From: Candidatus Villigracilis adiacens
GTDB taxonomy: Bacteria; Chloroflexota; Anaerolineae; Anaerolineales; Villigracilaceae
Assembly: GCA_016703605.1 (NCBI GenBank)
Contig: JADJBU010000005.1
Span: forward strand, 1 to 64,000
Direction: 5' to 3'
DNA: 64,000 bases
Part shown: positions 52,052-62,399 of the stretch, in pieces
Layout: each line of letters opens with the position of its first letter
How positions within the stretch are numbered: position 1 is the first letter of the stretch
Notes under the pieces: generated by a model
Databases searched by the model: none
Seen by the model: only the letters and a program-made list of their open reading frames with translations
Told to the model about the DNA's origin: nothing
Program-made: the position numbers and the translations under genes

Positions 52052-52144
52052 ATTCTACGGTAACTAAAAAAGGCACCGCCCCCGTGGCTGTGTCTTTTCT
52101 TTGTGATTTATCCCAAGTAGGAAATTTCAATGTGAGGAGAAGCA

Positions 52145-53068
52145 ATGATCAAGGTTAGCGGTCTTACAAAGGACTACGGATCGCGCCGCGCCATCAACAA
52201 CCTCAATTTCGACTGCCAGCAGGGCGAAATTGTCGGGTTTCTGGGTCCGAACGGCGCGGGCAAAACGACCACCATGCGCATCCTGACCGGGTACATGCCG
52301 CCGAGCGATGGCGAGGCGATCGTAGCCGGGTACGATGTGGTGGAGGAATCGCTTGAGGTACGCAAGCGGGTGGGCTACCTGCCCGAAACCGTGCCGTTGT
52401 ATTACGACATGGTTGTGTTCGATTATTTGAAGTACATGGGCGAACTGCGCCACATCCCAAACGTGGATGAGCGGGTGGAGGAAGCCCTGGACATGGTCGG
52501 GCTGATCAACCGCTCCGATGGCTATATCGGCAACCTCTCGAAAGGGATGAAGCAGCGGGTCGGACTCGCCCAGGCCTTGCTGCACCGCCCCGAGGTTTTG
52601 ATCCTCGACGAGCCGACCATCGGTCTCGACCCCGGGCAGGTGGTGGAAGTGCGCGAGTTGATCCGCAGCATCGGCAAGGAGCGGACGGTTTTACTCTCAA
52701 CCCACCTGCTCAACGAAGCGCAAAACCTGTGCGACCGCGTGCTGATCATCAACAAGGGAAAGATCGTTGCGGAAGATACCACCGAGAACCTGCAAGCCCG
52801 CCTGCTCGGCGCGGAACGCGTCGTTGTGCGCGTGCGCGGCGAGGCGGACGAACTCGCCTCCTCCATCAAGACCGTGAAGGGCGTGCGTAAAGTGGAGACT
52901 CTCGACGACGGCGGCGTGGAATTCGAATTCGCCTCCGGCAAGGATTTACGCCCCGAAGTGGCGCGCCAGGTGATCGGCGACGGCTACGACCTGCTCGAAC
53001 TCCGTCCGCTGGGCATGAGCCTCGAAGAAATCTTCCTCGAACTGACCGGAAACGAAGGGAAGAAATAA
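52145..53068 (+). CDS. ABC transporter ATP-binding protein (GldA-like)
   Basis: Protein of 307 aa. Walker A GPNGAGKTTT, signature LSKGMKQRVGLAQ and Walker B VLILDEPTIGLDPGQ, with switch His STHLLNEAQN. This is the NatA/GldA-like nucleotide-binding subunit. The last 70 residues form a small regulatory domain. It leads a four-gene operon with tight spacing (4 bp to the permease gene). Confidence 0.93.
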   Translation: MIKVSGLTKDYGSRRAINNLNFDCQQGEIVGFLGPNGAGKTTTMRILTGYMPPSDGEAIVAGYDVVEESLEVRKRVGYLPETVPLYYDMVVFDYLKYMGELRHIPNVDERVEEALDMVGLINRSDGYIGNLSKGMKQRVGLAQALLHRPEVLILDEPTIGLDPGQVVEVRELIRSIGKERTVLLSTHLLNEAQNLCDRVLIINKGKIVAEDTTENLQARLLGAERVVVRVRGEADELASSIKTVKGVRKVETLDDGGVEFEFASGKDLRPEVARQVIGDGYDLLELRPLGMSLEEIFLELTGNEGKK

Positions 53069-53072
53069 TCCC

Positions 53073-53816
53073 ATGAAAAATATTTGGACCATCGCAAAAC
53101 GCGAATACGATAACTACTTCAACGGTCCGCTGGCATACGTGGTAATGCTGGCGGTCCTCCTGCCCATGGGTATTTACTTCAGCCTGATCCTTTTCTATTC
53201 AAGCCAGCAGGCAATGTTCGGAGGCGGAGCGGCGCCAAGCGCGCAGCCCATTAACGGTCTGTTCGTCTTCCTCATGGTTTTCCTCTCCCCCGCGCTCACG
53301 ATGCGCCTGCTCTCCGATGAAGCCCGCATGGGCACGCTTGAATTGCTGCTCACGGCTCCCGTGCGCGACTCGGAACTGGTCATCGGCAAATGGCTGGGGG
53401 CGATGCTCTTCATCCTGTTCGTATTGCTCATCACGCTGGTGTACCCGCTCGTGTTGAATAATTTCGTCGAGCCTGGCATCGACTGGCTGGCGGTGATCTC
53501 CTCCTATATCGGCTTGATCCTGGTCTGCGGCACCATGCTTGCAATCGGGGTGGGCGTTTCGGCGATCTTCACCAACCAGTTTGCATCCTTCTTCGTCACG
53601 CTGGGCATCATCTTCTTCCTGTATTTCATGATCGGGCTGCCTGCGGGCTTGCTGCCGCAGGGCGGCGAGGTCTTCAACTACCTCAGCATCCAAAACCCCT
53701 ACGACCAGATGAACGCCGGAACGATGACGCTGGGCGGGATCGCGTACTACCTGAGCCTGATCTCGCTCGGCTTGTTCACAGGCACCACTGCAATTGAAAT
53801 TCGGAGATGGCGCTAA
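53073..53816 (+). CDS. ABC-2 type permease (GldF-like)
   Basis: Protein of 247 aa. KREYDNYFNGPLAYVVMLAVLL then a helix array and the conserved LLSDEARMGTLELLLTAPV region that couples to the ATPase. About six helices. It overlaps the GldG-like gene by 10 bp. Together with the ATPase and GldG-like protein, this resembles the gliding-motility ABC system, though the same cassette is common in non-gliding bacteria. Confidence 0.92.
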   Translation: MKNIWTIAKREYDNYFNGPLAYVVMLAVLLPMGIYFSLILFYSSQQAMFGGGAAPSAQPINGLFVFLMVFLSPALTMRLLSDEARMGTLELLLTAPVRDSELVIGKWLGAMLFILFVLLITLVYPLVLNNFVEPGIDWLAVISSYIGLILVCGTMLAIGVGVSAIFTNQFASFFVTLGIIFFLYFMIGLPAGLLPQGGEVFNYLSIQNPYDQMNAGTMTLGGIAYYLSLISLGLFTGTTAIEIRRWR

Positions 53817-55426
53817 TGGCTGGAAAAAAGAAAAACCAAAACGCGCAATACGCGCTGATCGGCTTGACGGTCGCGCTGGTTGCCTGTATCGCCACAGGTC
53901 TGATCGGCTTTGCAAACCTGCTCGGCGCAATCGGCATGTTCCCCCTGCCGGAAAATATTCAAAACGGGGTGGATATCGCCCTGCAAATCAGCGTCGGTCT
54001 GTTGATCGTCTCCCTGGCGGTGTCTGCCATCCTCAACCCCGATGGCGTCCGCCGCTTCCTGACCGGACGACAGGCTCGCTACGGTTCGAATTCGCTGATC
54101 CTCACCCTGGCATTCGTCGGAATTCTCATCGCCGTCAACTACATCGTCTTCAAAAATACCGACCTGCTCGGCTCACCCTGGGACCTGACCGCCGATAAAT
54201 CGAACACCCTCGCCAAGGAGACTTTGCAAATCCTCTCCTCCTTGAAAGAGCCGGTCAAGGCGACCGCGTTCTACTCGACCAATTCAGACCCTGCCAGCGC
54301 TGAAGAATTGCTCGAAAAATTCAAGAACAACAGCGACGGAAGGTTTTCATACGATTTCGTCAACCCCGACCTCGACCCGGTCTCCACCAGGCTGGCGGGC
54401 GTAACCGGCGACGGCAAAGTCCTGCTCGAAATGGGGGAAAACAAGGAAATCGCCAACTTCGCCAGCGAGACTGAGATCGCCCGCGCCCTGCTGCGACTGA
54501 TCAGCCCCGGCGCGCGCGCGGTCTACTTCCTGCAAGGTCACGGCGAAATCTCCTTCGAGTCCGGCGAGATCACCTACGGCGTCGTCAAAAGCACGCTCGA
54601 AGCCAAGAACTACACCGTCAACACCCTCAACCTGCTCACAACCCGCGAAATTCCGGAAGACGCGCTCGCCATCATCATCGCCGGTCCGCAAAAACCGGTC
54701 AGTGCAGACGAAGTAAAACTGCTCAAGGAATATGTGGATAACGGCGGTTCACTTGTCGTCCTCGAAGACCCTCTCTTCTTCACCGAATTCGGCGGCGCCA
54801 ACGACCCCCTCGCCGATTATCTGACCGAAGACTGGGGCATCACGCTCAACAAAGATGTCATTATCGACGGCTCGAACCCCGACAACCCCTACGCGGCCGT
54901 CTCCCTGCGCTACAACGCGCACGCCATCACCCAGGGCTTGTCTGAGAACCTGATCGTCATCATGCCCCAGGCGCGCAGCCTGACCATCGCCGGCGAGAAG
55001 GAAAACGTCACCCAGACCGGTCTGATTAGCACCGCTGAAAATTCGTGGGCAAGACCGAACGAAAATGTAGACGCCGACCCCAATTACAATCCCGAAACGG
55101 ATATCCTCGGTCCACTGTTCATGGCTGCGGCGGGTGAAAACGCCGCCACCACCGGGCGCGTGGTCGTTGTGGGCAACTCGCTCTTCGCCATCGACGGCAA
55201 CTTCGACGTGTACGGCAACGGCAACTTCTTCATCAACTCGGTGGATTGGGCGGCTGAACAGGAAGACCTGCTCAACCTGACCACCCGCCAAAGCACGCCG
55301 CGCACCTTCACCATGCAGCAGGATTGGCGAATGCTGTTACTGGTCGTCATCATGATCATTGTGGTTCCCGGCATGGTTGTCCTTTTCGGCATCTCCAGCT
55401 GGCTCTCACGCCGCAGGCGAGGTTAA
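53807..55426 (+). CDS. GldG-like auxiliary protein of an ABC system
   Basis: Protein of 539 aa. Three N-terminal helices, then a large extracytoplasmic region with the GldG pattern: DLTADKSNTLAKETLQILSS, VKATAFYSTNSDPASAEELL and AIIIAGPQKPVSADEVKLLK, with LLVVIMIIVVPGMVVLFG as the C-terminal helix. It probably forms the extracytoplasmic partner of the ABC pair. No enzymatic motif is seen. Confidence 0.9.
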   Translation: MALMAGKKKNQNAQYALIGLTVALVACIATGLIGFANLLGAIGMFPLPENIQNGVDIALQISVGLLIVSLAVSAILNPDGVRRFLTGRQARYGSNSLILTLAFVGILIAVNYIVFKNTDLLGSPWDLTADKSNTLAKETLQILSSLKEPVKATAFYSTNSDPASAEELLEKFKNNSDGRFSYDFVNPDLDPVSTRLAGVTGDGKVLLEMGENKEIANFASETEIARALLRLISPGARAVYFLQGHGEISFESGEITYGVVKSTLEAKNYTVNTLNLLTTREIPEDALAIIIAGPQKPVSADEVKLLKEYVDNGGSLVVLEDPLFFTEFGGANDPLADYLTEDWGITLNKDVIIDGSNPDNPYAAVSLRYNAHAITQGLSENLIVIMPQARSLTIAGEKENVTQTGLISTAENSWARPNENVDADPNYNPETDILGPLFMAAAGENAATTGRVVVVGNSLFAIDGNFDVYGNGNFFINSVDWAAEQEDLLNLTTRQSTPRTFTMQQDWRMLLLVVIMIIVVPGMVVLFGISSWLSRRRRG

Positions 55427-55431
55427 TATTT

Positions 55432-56175
55432 ATGGCAGCCAATAAAAAAATAAACGCAAAGAAAACCACGCGGACGGTCAAGCCGCCGAGAGCGCCGCGG
55501 GTCAAACCGACGCCGCGCCCGGGAAAACCCGTCTTCCGAGCCGGAACCTGGGTCACGCTTGCCGTCCTCGCGCTTGCCATTGGCGCGGTCTTTTACATGA
55601 ACCGCCAGGCAGACGAAAAAGCAAACGCCACCGAAACCCCCGCCGCCGAAGAAACCTTTATCTTCGACGAAACGCTCGTTGCAACCGCCGTCGAAATAAC
55701 GAACGCCGAAGGAATCTCAACCCGCATCGAACGGAACGCAGACAAAGCCTGGGTATTATCCAAGCCTGAAGAAACAGAAGCAGACCAGGGCGCGGCTGAA
55801 GCGGCTGCCACCCAGGTCGGGGCGTTGCGCATCATCGTCCCCATCGAAAACGCGGATGACCCTGCCATCTTCGGGCTCGACACGCCGGATTACGTCATCA
55901 CCATCGAATTCGAAGACGGCACGAAAAGCGTTCTCGAAGTAGGCGACAAAACCCCCACCGAGAACGGCTATTACGTCCGCAAGGATCAAAAGGAAGTATT
56001 CGTCGCCGCCCTGAGCGGGATCGAAACGCTGGAGAGCCTGATCTCCGCGCCGCCATACCTGAATACGCCAACCCCCGTCCCAACTGCGACGGAAACGCCT
56101 CTCCCCACGGCGACGCCTGATCCAGCCACCGATGCCGCCGCCACGCCGGAAGCGACTCCGACCGCGAATCCCTGA
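55432..56175 (+). CDS. DUF4340 domain protein
   Basis: Protein of about 248 aa from the ATG at 55432 (MAANKKINAKKTTRT). A Lys/Arg-rich N-terminus, one helix (AGTWVTLAVLALAIGAVFYM), then a beta-rich DUF4340 region (ITNAEGISTRIERNADKAWV, IFGLDTPDYVITIEFEDGTK) and a Thr/Pro-rich tail, likely spanning the wall. DUF4340 commonly follows GldG-like genes, as here. Function unknown. Confidence 0.85.
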   Translation: MAANKKINAKKTTRTVKPPRAPRVKPTPRPGKPVFRAGTWVTLAVLALAIGAVFYMNRQADEKANATETPAAEETFIFDETLVATAVEITNAEGISTRIERNADKAWVLSKPEETEADQGAAEAAATQVGALRIIVPIENADDPAIFGLDTPDYVITIEFEDGTKSVLEVGDKTPTENGYYVRKDQKEVFVAALSGIETLESLISAPPYLNTPTPVPTATETPLPTATPDPATDAAATPEATPTANP

Positions 56176-56289
56176 CAACGCCGGACCTCGAAGAATGATG
56201 GAACACCTTTGAGGTCCGACAAGTCAACCCTCATCAGCGCCAGCCAGTAATACAAAACCATTGCAAGGCATCTGATGGTTGTGCGGCTA

Positions 56290-56318
56290 TTGCATTTCGC
56301 CCCAAAAACGTGTATTCT
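56290..56318 (+). promoter_or_regulatory. rpoD promoter
   Basis: TTGCAT (56290-56295), 17 bp, TATTCT (56313-56318). 48 bp later is the sigma factor start. A GGACCTC...GAGGTCC hairpin just upstream (56192-56219) may end the DUF4340 transcript. Confidence 0.6.
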
Positions 56319-56366
56319 AATTTTGGCAGTTGTTAGACAATTTCTTAGCGAAAGTTGGAAGAGTGA

Positions 56367-57584
56367 ATGGATGTAGACAAGATACTGATAAGCGAAGACG
56401 ATGAAGAAGAATATTCCGCGATAGCGCGTTTGATCGAACTGGGGCGGCAAAAGTCCTTTGTTACTCTCGACGACATATTACACTTCTTTCCGGAAGCCGA
56501 GCAGGACGTGGAACAGCTGGAGGAGGCGTTTTCGGCTCTCTTAAGCGCGGGCATCCCCTTCGTTGAAGAAAGCATGATCCCCGAACCGACCGAAGACGAA
56601 CTGGTGGCGGTGGAGGAAAGCGGCGAAGCCGAACCCGAACCCGACCTCGCGCTCGACGATTACCTCGCCAATATCGATACAGACGACACCATCGGCTTGT
56701 ACCTCAAGGAAGTCAGCCGCGTCCCATTGCTGACCGCCACCGAAGAAGTACAGCTTGCCCAGCGCATCGAACGCGGACGCTCCGCCCGCGAAGAACTGGC
56801 ACATGGGTCCGTCTCACCCAAACGCCGTCTCGAACTGCGCCGCTTCATCGAAGACGGCTGGGCGGCGCGCGAACACCTCATCACGGCGAACTCCCGCCTG
56901 GTGATCTCGGTTGCCAAGAAATACATGGGACGCGGCGTGCCCTTCCTCGACCTGATTCAGGAAGGCAACATCGGTCTGATCCGCGCCACAAAGAAATTCG
57001 ACTACCGTCGCGGTCATAAATTCTCGACCTATGCCACCTGGTGGATCCGCCAGGCCGTTACACGCGCCATCGCCGATCAGGGACGCACCATCCGCGTACC
57101 GGTTCATATGGGCGACCAGATCAACAAACTTTTGCGGGTTCAGCATCAACTCACCCAGCGCCTTGGGCGCGAACCGAGTGTGGAAGAACTTGCCGAAGCG
57201 TTGGACGTGCCTCCGAAGAAAGTGGAGAACATGATCCAGGTGGCGCGCCGTCCGCTTTCGCTGGAAACCCCCACCGACGACGAGGAAGATTCGGTGCTTG
57301 GAGACTTCATCGAAGACGATGAAGCCCCCCCGCCCGACGACACCGCCACCTACAACCTTCTGCGCGAACACCTCGGTGAAGTGTTGAACGGACTGCCACC
57401 GCGCGAGGTACGCATTTTGCAACTCCGCTACGGGCTGCTTGACGGGCAAGCCTACACCCTCGAAGAAGTAGGACGCAAAATGGGCGTCACCCGCGAGCGC
57501 GTCCGGCAGATCGAAGCACAAGCCCTCAGCCGCCTGCGCCACCCGTCCATCCGCCGAAAATTGCGCGATTATTTGGGCGAATAG
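56367..57584 (+). CDS. rpoD: Primary sigma factor RpoD/SigA
   Basis: Protein of 405 aa, compact SigA-like form with no long non-conserved region. Region 1.1-like N-terminus, region 1.2 (DDTIGLYLKEVSRVPLLTAT), region 2 (LITANSRLVISVAKKYMGRG, LDLIQEGNIGLIRATKKFDY, RGHKFSTYATWWIRQA), region 3 (QLTQRLGREPSVEELAEALD) and region 4 with HTH (YTLEEVGRKMGVTRERVRQI). It drives the general transcription program. A strong terminator follows. Confidence 0.97.
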   Translation: MDVDKILISEDDEEEYSAIARLIELGRQKSFVTLDDILHFFPEAEQDVEQLEEAFSALLSAGIPFVEESMIPEPTEDELVAVEESGEAEPEPDLALDDYLANIDTDDTIGLYLKEVSRVPLLTATEEVQLAQRIERGRSAREELAHGSVSPKRRLELRRFIEDGWAAREHLITANSRLVISVAKKYMGRGVPFLDLIQEGNIGLIRATKKFDYRRGHKFSTYATWWIRQAVTRAIADQGRTIRVPVHMGDQINKLLRVQHQLTQRLGREPSVEELAEALDVPPKKVENMIQVARRPLSLETPTDDEEDSVLGDFIEDDEAPPPDDTATYNLLREHLGEVLNGLPPREVRILQLRYGLLDGQAYTLEEVGRKMGVTRERVRQIEAQALSRLRHPSIRRKLRDYLGE

Positions 57585-57590
57585 AATTCG

Positions 57591-57641
57591 AAAACAACGA
57601 CTCGCCCCGAGTTTCGTTTCGTGGGCGAGTCGTTGTTTTTT
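57591..57641 (+). terminator. Rho-independent terminator after rpoD
   Basis: AACAACGACTCGCCC arm (57593-57607) pairs with GGGCGAGTCGTTGTT (57623-57637), then TTTT. Confidence 0.92.
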
Positions 57642-57715
57642 AATCGGGCTTTCAAAACAGTAAATTGCTGTTATGCAATTCGATACAGCCATGAGGCATC
57701 AGGTAAAATATTTTC

Positions 57716-59197
57716 ATGTCACGTTATTTATTGCCACGCTTGCGAGAAATGCTCTTCCTGGCAATATTCTTTGCTATTTTGGTGCTCGGTCCCCGCATGT
57801 TGTCCTTGGACAGTGACTTGGGACGACACTTGACTCTTGGAAATTATATACTTGACCACCAAAGTATTCCAACAATCGATATATTCTCCTTTACCAAGAA
57901 CGGTGAACCACGCCCTCCATACGAATGGCTAAGTCAGGTCTTTTTTTCCCTGGCATATCGCGCTCTTGGTTTTGATGGAGTAATATTCCTTTGCGCACTG
58001 GTCATCGGCGCGGCATTCATGATCGTATACAGCGATACTGAAAGTCGAAGCAGGTTGCCATTGGCCGCGCTCTTTGTAACAATCATATCCGTTTCAGCGT
58101 CAAGTCTTCACTGGCTTCCCAGGCCTCATATTTTTACGTTTCTGCTACTATCTGTTTGGCTGGAACGCCTAGAAAAGTTACATCGGGGAGAAAACATTCC
58201 CTGGTGGCACCTCTCCCTGCTCATGCTTGTGTGGGTTAACCTGCATGGGGGTTTCATCTTTGGAGTGCTGGCATGGCTTGCATATTTTTCCGGTTGGCTC
58301 TGGGAGAAACTCGTTACAAGAAAATATTCCAATAACTGGTCAATACCTGCTATAAGCCTCGCATTTCTCCCAATGACTTTCGTTACACCCAGCGGATATG
58401 GGAGTTGGCAGGCTGTTTTAAATAATAACAGCCAGTACATAATCAGCCATACTGTTGAAACCATGCCAGTGAATTTTGCGCAACCGGGAGCGTGGCCATT
58501 TGTATTTTTATTGGTGATAGCGGTATTTATATTCATAATCGATATTAAAAGCATCCGGATCGCCCACATCTTTTTACTTGCCGGTTTCGCCCTCCTAGGC
58601 GTTTTCATGGCGCGGAATATCCCTTTATTTACAATTGCCGCCGCACCGATAATTACAAATCAGGCTAGTAATATCCTTAAGTCTGTTTCCAAATGGAAGA
58701 CTGCCGAATCGAACATTATAAAACTGAACAGATATCTCACAGGCGGGCTTTGGACAGTGGTTTTCGTAGTGGGGTCGGCCCTGTTTTTGGCATTCCGTTC
58801 CGAGGCGCATGGAAATGCATCCAACCAATTCAATCCGGATGTTTTTCCAACCTATGCAACCGATTGGCTTGTCGAACACCCACAGACTGGTAATGTGTTC
58901 AACGAATTCAACTGGGGAGGGTACCTGCTTTTTCGGCTCTGGCCCCGGCAAACAGTTTTTATAGACAGCCAAACAGATTTCTACGGCGAAGCACTTACCC
59001 GCGATTACGAAGCTGCGTTGAACAAGGTGGACGGCTGGCAGCCGGTCTTCAAAATGTACAAGATCGAATGGACAATTATTCAACCTGATTCTCAGCTGGC
59101 ACGATCTTTGCAAGTGAATAAAGACTGGGAACTAATATATAAAGATTCAACCGCGGTTATGTTCAGGCAAAAAATAAATGAAATCCCCGACCAATAA
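57716..59197 (+). CDS. Multi-pass membrane glycosyltransferase-like protein 1
   Basis: Protein of 493 aa. Ten or more hydrophobic helices. The first loop has DSDLGRHLTLGNYIL followed by PPYEWLSQVFFSLAYRALG, a layout of PMT/GT-C-type transferases, where an Asp in the first extracytoplasmic loop is catalytic. HWLPRPHIFTFLLLSVWLERLE is a further conserved block. It may use a lipid-linked sugar. It starts a four-gene A+T-richer unit with overlaps. Confidence 0.75.
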   Translation: MSRYLLPRLREMLFLAIFFAILVLGPRMLSLDSDLGRHLTLGNYILDHQSIPTIDIFSFTKNGEPRPPYEWLSQVFFSLAYRALGFDGVIFLCALVIGAAFMIVYSDTESRSRLPLAALFVTIISVSASSLHWLPRPHIFTFLLLSVWLERLEKLHRGENIPWWHLSLLMLVWVNLHGGFIFGVLAWLAYFSGWLWEKLVTRKYSNNWSIPAISLAFLPMTFVTPSGYGSWQAVLNNNSQYIISHTVETMPVNFAQPGAWPFVFLLVIAVFIFIIDIKSIRIAHIFLLAGFALLGVFMARNIPLFTIAAAPIITNQASNILKSVSKWKTAESNIIKLNRYLTGGLWTVVFVVGSALFLAFRSEAHGNASNQFNPDVFPTYATDWLVEHPQTGNVFNEFNWGGYLLFRLWPRQTVFIDSQTDFYGEALTRDYEAALNKVDGWQPVFKMYKIEWTIIQPDSQLARSLQVNKDWELIYKDSTAVMFRQKINEIPDQ

Positions 59198-60686
59198 AAA
59201 CCTATTTATTCTGCCGTCGATCCTTGCACTTGCCACCCTGTTACGCCTGGCGGGCATTTTCTCTCGCCCGATCTGGTACGACGAAGCGTTCGCGCTCCTC
59301 TTTTCCTCAAAGGGACCAGCGGAAATGCTTTATGGCACGTTGACTGCAACCAGTGGAGGAGCATCCGACATTCATCCGTTGGGATATTACACACTGTTAT
59401 GGCTATGGATGAAAGTCTTCGGACAGTCGCTAGTCGCCACCAGGGGGTTATCGATCCTCGCGGGCATGGCTACAATCGTTTTTGCCTATCGGCTGGCAGC
59501 AGAATTATTCGACGAAAAGACAGCCCAAACCGCGGCAATCCTGATTGGCTTATCACCTTTCCATATCCATTATTCCCAGGAGATACGTATGTATGCCTTC
59601 CTGGCATTCTGGCTAGCCCTCTCCACATATGCATTTATTCGCGGGAAAAGATCACGAAAGATTAAGTGGTGGATCATTTTTTCGGTCTCTGCAGCAATGG
59701 CTCAATACACCCATAACCTTGCAGCATTCTACCTCCTGCCGCTGGCGGCTTCCCCCTTGATATGGCGGGATTGGAAAAGCCTTCTCTATGCCATTCTGGC
59801 AGGCTTGGGGGCGCTCCTTTTTTACATCCCATGGCTAACACAACTTCCCTCCCAGGTGGAAAAAATAGCTAACGCGTACTGGGTCGAGCGCCCTGGGGCG
59901 GAAAAATTTATTACTCTCCTGCTGGTCTACGTCACCAACCTGCCACTGCCAAATACCGCTCTCTTGTTCCTCGGTTTGTTTCTCGCATTGACGGTAATCG
60001 CCATTGGACTGATGCAAACCTTCCACCGTGGAAACGAAAAAAGGGATGGCATCTGGCTTTTATATCTTGCGTTTATGCCGCCAGTCTTGCTGTTTCTCTT
60101 TTCGCAATGGTTGCCTGTTTACATAGAACGCGCCTTATTACCCAGTGGGGTCTTTTTTTGTATATGGCTTTCTTGGGTTCTCGTAAAAACAAACCTGCCA
60201 CGTCCGATTCAGATTTCCGTGGCAGTTTGTCTTTTGGCTGCATCCGGCATGGGAGTTTTCCAGCATTTGACTTATCGCGGATTCCCATATGGTCAATTCT
60301 CGCTTTTGAACTCTACCATCGAACACAAACTGGAGGATGGAGACCTCATCATTCATTCTAGCAAGTTGTCTTACCTGCCAGCTTTCTATTTCAATCCTTC
60401 CCTCCCCCAAGGGTTCATTCTTGACCCACCAAAAAGCAATGTGGATACACTGGCTCCCGCCACCCGCAAAATCCTCCGAGTGCGTGAATTTGATACCATC
60501 GAAGAAGCCGCTGATAAAGCTGAACGAATCTGGTTCGTCATCTACAAGCCATCCATCGAAGAGTACACATTGCAGGGGCACACAACCCATCCCCATCTCA
60601 CATACCTGGATGAGAACTTCCAACTCGAGAGTGTGGAAGAATTGGATGATCTCAAACTTTATCTCTACAAGCGGACAACGCCGTGA
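59178..60686 (+). CDS. Glycosyltransferase family 39-like membrane protein
   Basis: Protein of 502 aa. ATLLRLAGIFSRPIWYDEAFALLF has the first-loop Asp-Glu typical of GT-C (ArnT/PMT) enzymes; GYYTLLWLWMKVFGQS and QEIRMYAFLAFWLALSTYAF are family blocks. About twelve helices and a short C-terminal soluble domain. It transfers a sugar from polyprenyl-phosphate to a surface lipid or protein. It overlaps the first gene by 20 bp and the third by 4. Confidence 0.85.
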   Translation: MKSPTNKNLFILPSILALATLLRLAGIFSRPIWYDEAFALLFSSKGPAEMLYGTLTATSGGASDIHPLGYYTLLWLWMKVFGQSLVATRGLSILAGMATIVFAYRLAAELFDEKTAQTAAILIGLSPFHIHYSQEIRMYAFLAFWLALSTYAFIRGKRSRKIKWWIIFSVSAAMAQYTHNLAAFYLLPLAASPLIWRDWKSLLYAILAGLGALLFYIPWLTQLPSQVEKIANAYWVERPGAEKFITLLLVYVTNLPLPNTALLFLGLFLALTVIAIGLMQTFHRGNEKRDGIWLLYLAFMPPVLLFLFSQWLPVYIERALLPSGVFFCIWLSWVLVKTNLPRPIQISVAVCLLAASGMGVFQHLTYRGFPYGQFSLLNSTIEHKLEDGDLIIHSSKLSYLPAFYFNPSLPQGFILDPPKSNVDTLAPATRKILRVREFDTIEEAADKAERIWFVIYKPSIEEYTLQGHTTHPHLTYLDENFQLESVEELDDLKLYLYKRTTP

Positions 60687-62260
60687 AAACCATCATCAGA
60701 GATAAAGATCTGCTTTGGTTTGCTTTAATTGCTCTTGCTATCCTCGCCTTTGGCTCGGTTCCATTCCTGGTTGGCGAATCTTCGCAAACAGAGGAATGGC
60801 GCTTCAAAGGCATCTACTTCGATACGGAAGATTACGCAGTCCATCTCGCAATGATGCAGGCGGGGCAACTGGGCGATTGGTCTTACAAACTCCGCTTTAC
60901 GGACGAACCCCATCTCCCAGCTTATCTGAGACTCTTTTACGTTACGCTTGGTCACATCAGTATATGGATTGGCTCAGATGTCGAGGTTACTTATCATGTG
61001 GCCCGCTGTTTTTTTGGTTTGATCGCCCTCTATTACATTTACGGAGTCTGTCAAAAGTTCCTTTCCACCAAAAACCAGGCGCGGACAGCATTTCTCCTAG
61101 CGGTGCTTGGCGCTGGTGTGGGCTGGTTACAGCTTTCCCTTGGGGTTCCGCTGGAGCCCATTTCCCCTATCGACTTCTGGCTGATTGATGCTTATATCTT
61201 CTTTAGCATCTCGCTTTTTCCGGCTTTCTCTTTCAGCCTGATGCTGATGGCACTTTCTGTGAATTTATTCTTCAATTATTTCGAAACAGGAAATTGGAAA
61301 CTTATTTTGCAGATCTGTATTCTGGCAATTCTCAGCCAAACAACAAATCCGATCTCATTCGCGGTCGTCGATATGGTATTTGCAGGTGCGGTTTTATCAT
61401 TATGGTGGCGGGAAGGCAAGGTTAAACCGTGTCACTTCATTGCCTTGGCGGTAATCGCCTTATCACAGATTCCTTTACTGATTTACAATTTTCTCGTCCT
61501 CAGCCGCGCCCCAATTTGGAGTCAATTCACGAATCAAAACCTGACTCTCTCACCGCCTCTGGGCTATTACCTCTTGGGGTTCGCCCCATTCTTTCTTTTC
61601 GTCCCTTACGCAATTTATCTTGCCATTCGGGAACGGACACCAAGCACGCTCGCGTTGACGTTCTGGGTCGTTGCTGGTTTTTCGTTCGCGTATGTTCCGG
61701 TCGCCATCCAAAGACGTTTCTTACTTGGAATCACCATCCCCCTAGGGATATTGGCTGTATACGGACTGGGAAACATTATCCAAAGGGCGCCATTTCTTCT
61801 CAAACGCGAAAACCTTGTTTATTTCACGTATGTCTTACTCTCTTCAATCTCCACCATGTACCTGATCCTGGGGTTGAGCCTCTTTCTCAAAACACTTCCA
61901 CCTGAGCGGTATTATCCGCGCGAATTGGATGATGCCTTTGCCTGGCTGAATGAAAACGTTCCACCAAATGATTTTGTTCTGGCAAATATCACCACAAGTC
62001 AACTCGTAGCACAAAAGACCGGTTTACGCGTTTATGTGGGACATGAAATGGAAACCATACATTTTGAACAGAAAAAACTTGGAATGCAAGGATTCTTTGA
62101 AGGAACCCAACCACCTGCTTGGCTTTCGCAGACCCATATCGGGTGGGTCATTTTCGGACCATACGAAAGGGAGATCACAGGCGATTTCATCCCCCCTGCC
62201 AGCCTTGAATTGGTGTATAACGAAAACAATGTAAAAATCTTCAAAGTCATCTCCAAATAG
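60683..62260 (+). CDS. Multi-pass membrane glycosyltransferase-like protein 2
   Basis: Protein of 525 aa. The first loop reads ESSQTEEWRFKGIYFDTEDY followed by AVHLAMMQAGQLGDWSYKLR, similar in position to GT-C first loops. About eleven helices and a C-terminal domain of roughly 150 residues (AWLNENVPPNDFVLANITTS). It is translationally coupled (ATGA overlap) to the second gene. The precise sugar and acceptor are unknown. Confidence 0.75.
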   Translation: MKTIIRDKDLLWFALIALAILAFGSVPFLVGESSQTEEWRFKGIYFDTEDYAVHLAMMQAGQLGDWSYKLRFTDEPHLPAYLRLFYVTLGHISIWIGSDVEVTYHVARCFFGLIALYYIYGVCQKFLSTKNQARTAFLLAVLGAGVGWLQLSLGVPLEPISPIDFWLIDAYIFFSISLFPAFSFSLMLMALSVNLFFNYFETGNWKLILQICILAILSQTTNPISFAVVDMVFAGAVLSLWWREGKVKPCHFIALAVIALSQIPLLIYNFLVLSRAPIWSQFTNQNLTLSPPLGYYLLGFAPFFLFVPYAIYLAIRERTPSTLALTFWVVAGFSFAYVPVAIQRRFLLGITIPLGILAVYGLGNIIQRAPFLLKRENLVYFTYVLLSSISTMYLILGLSLFLKTLPPERYYPRELDDAFAWLNENVPPNDFVLANITTSQLVAQKTGLRVYVGHEMETIHFEQKKLGMQGFFEGTQPPAWLSQTHIGWVIFGPYEREITGDFIPPASLELVYNENNVKIFKVISK

Positions 62261-62399
62261 CCAGAATCCCAAAACTCTGACAGAGTATACGGTCATCCAA
62301 TTTGAAGACTTGCCTGTCTTTCAGAATACCACGTATTTCCCAGGAAAGCTTGTAATTCTCACTAATTTTCCCAAAAGCATGTCGCTAAATGGATTTATT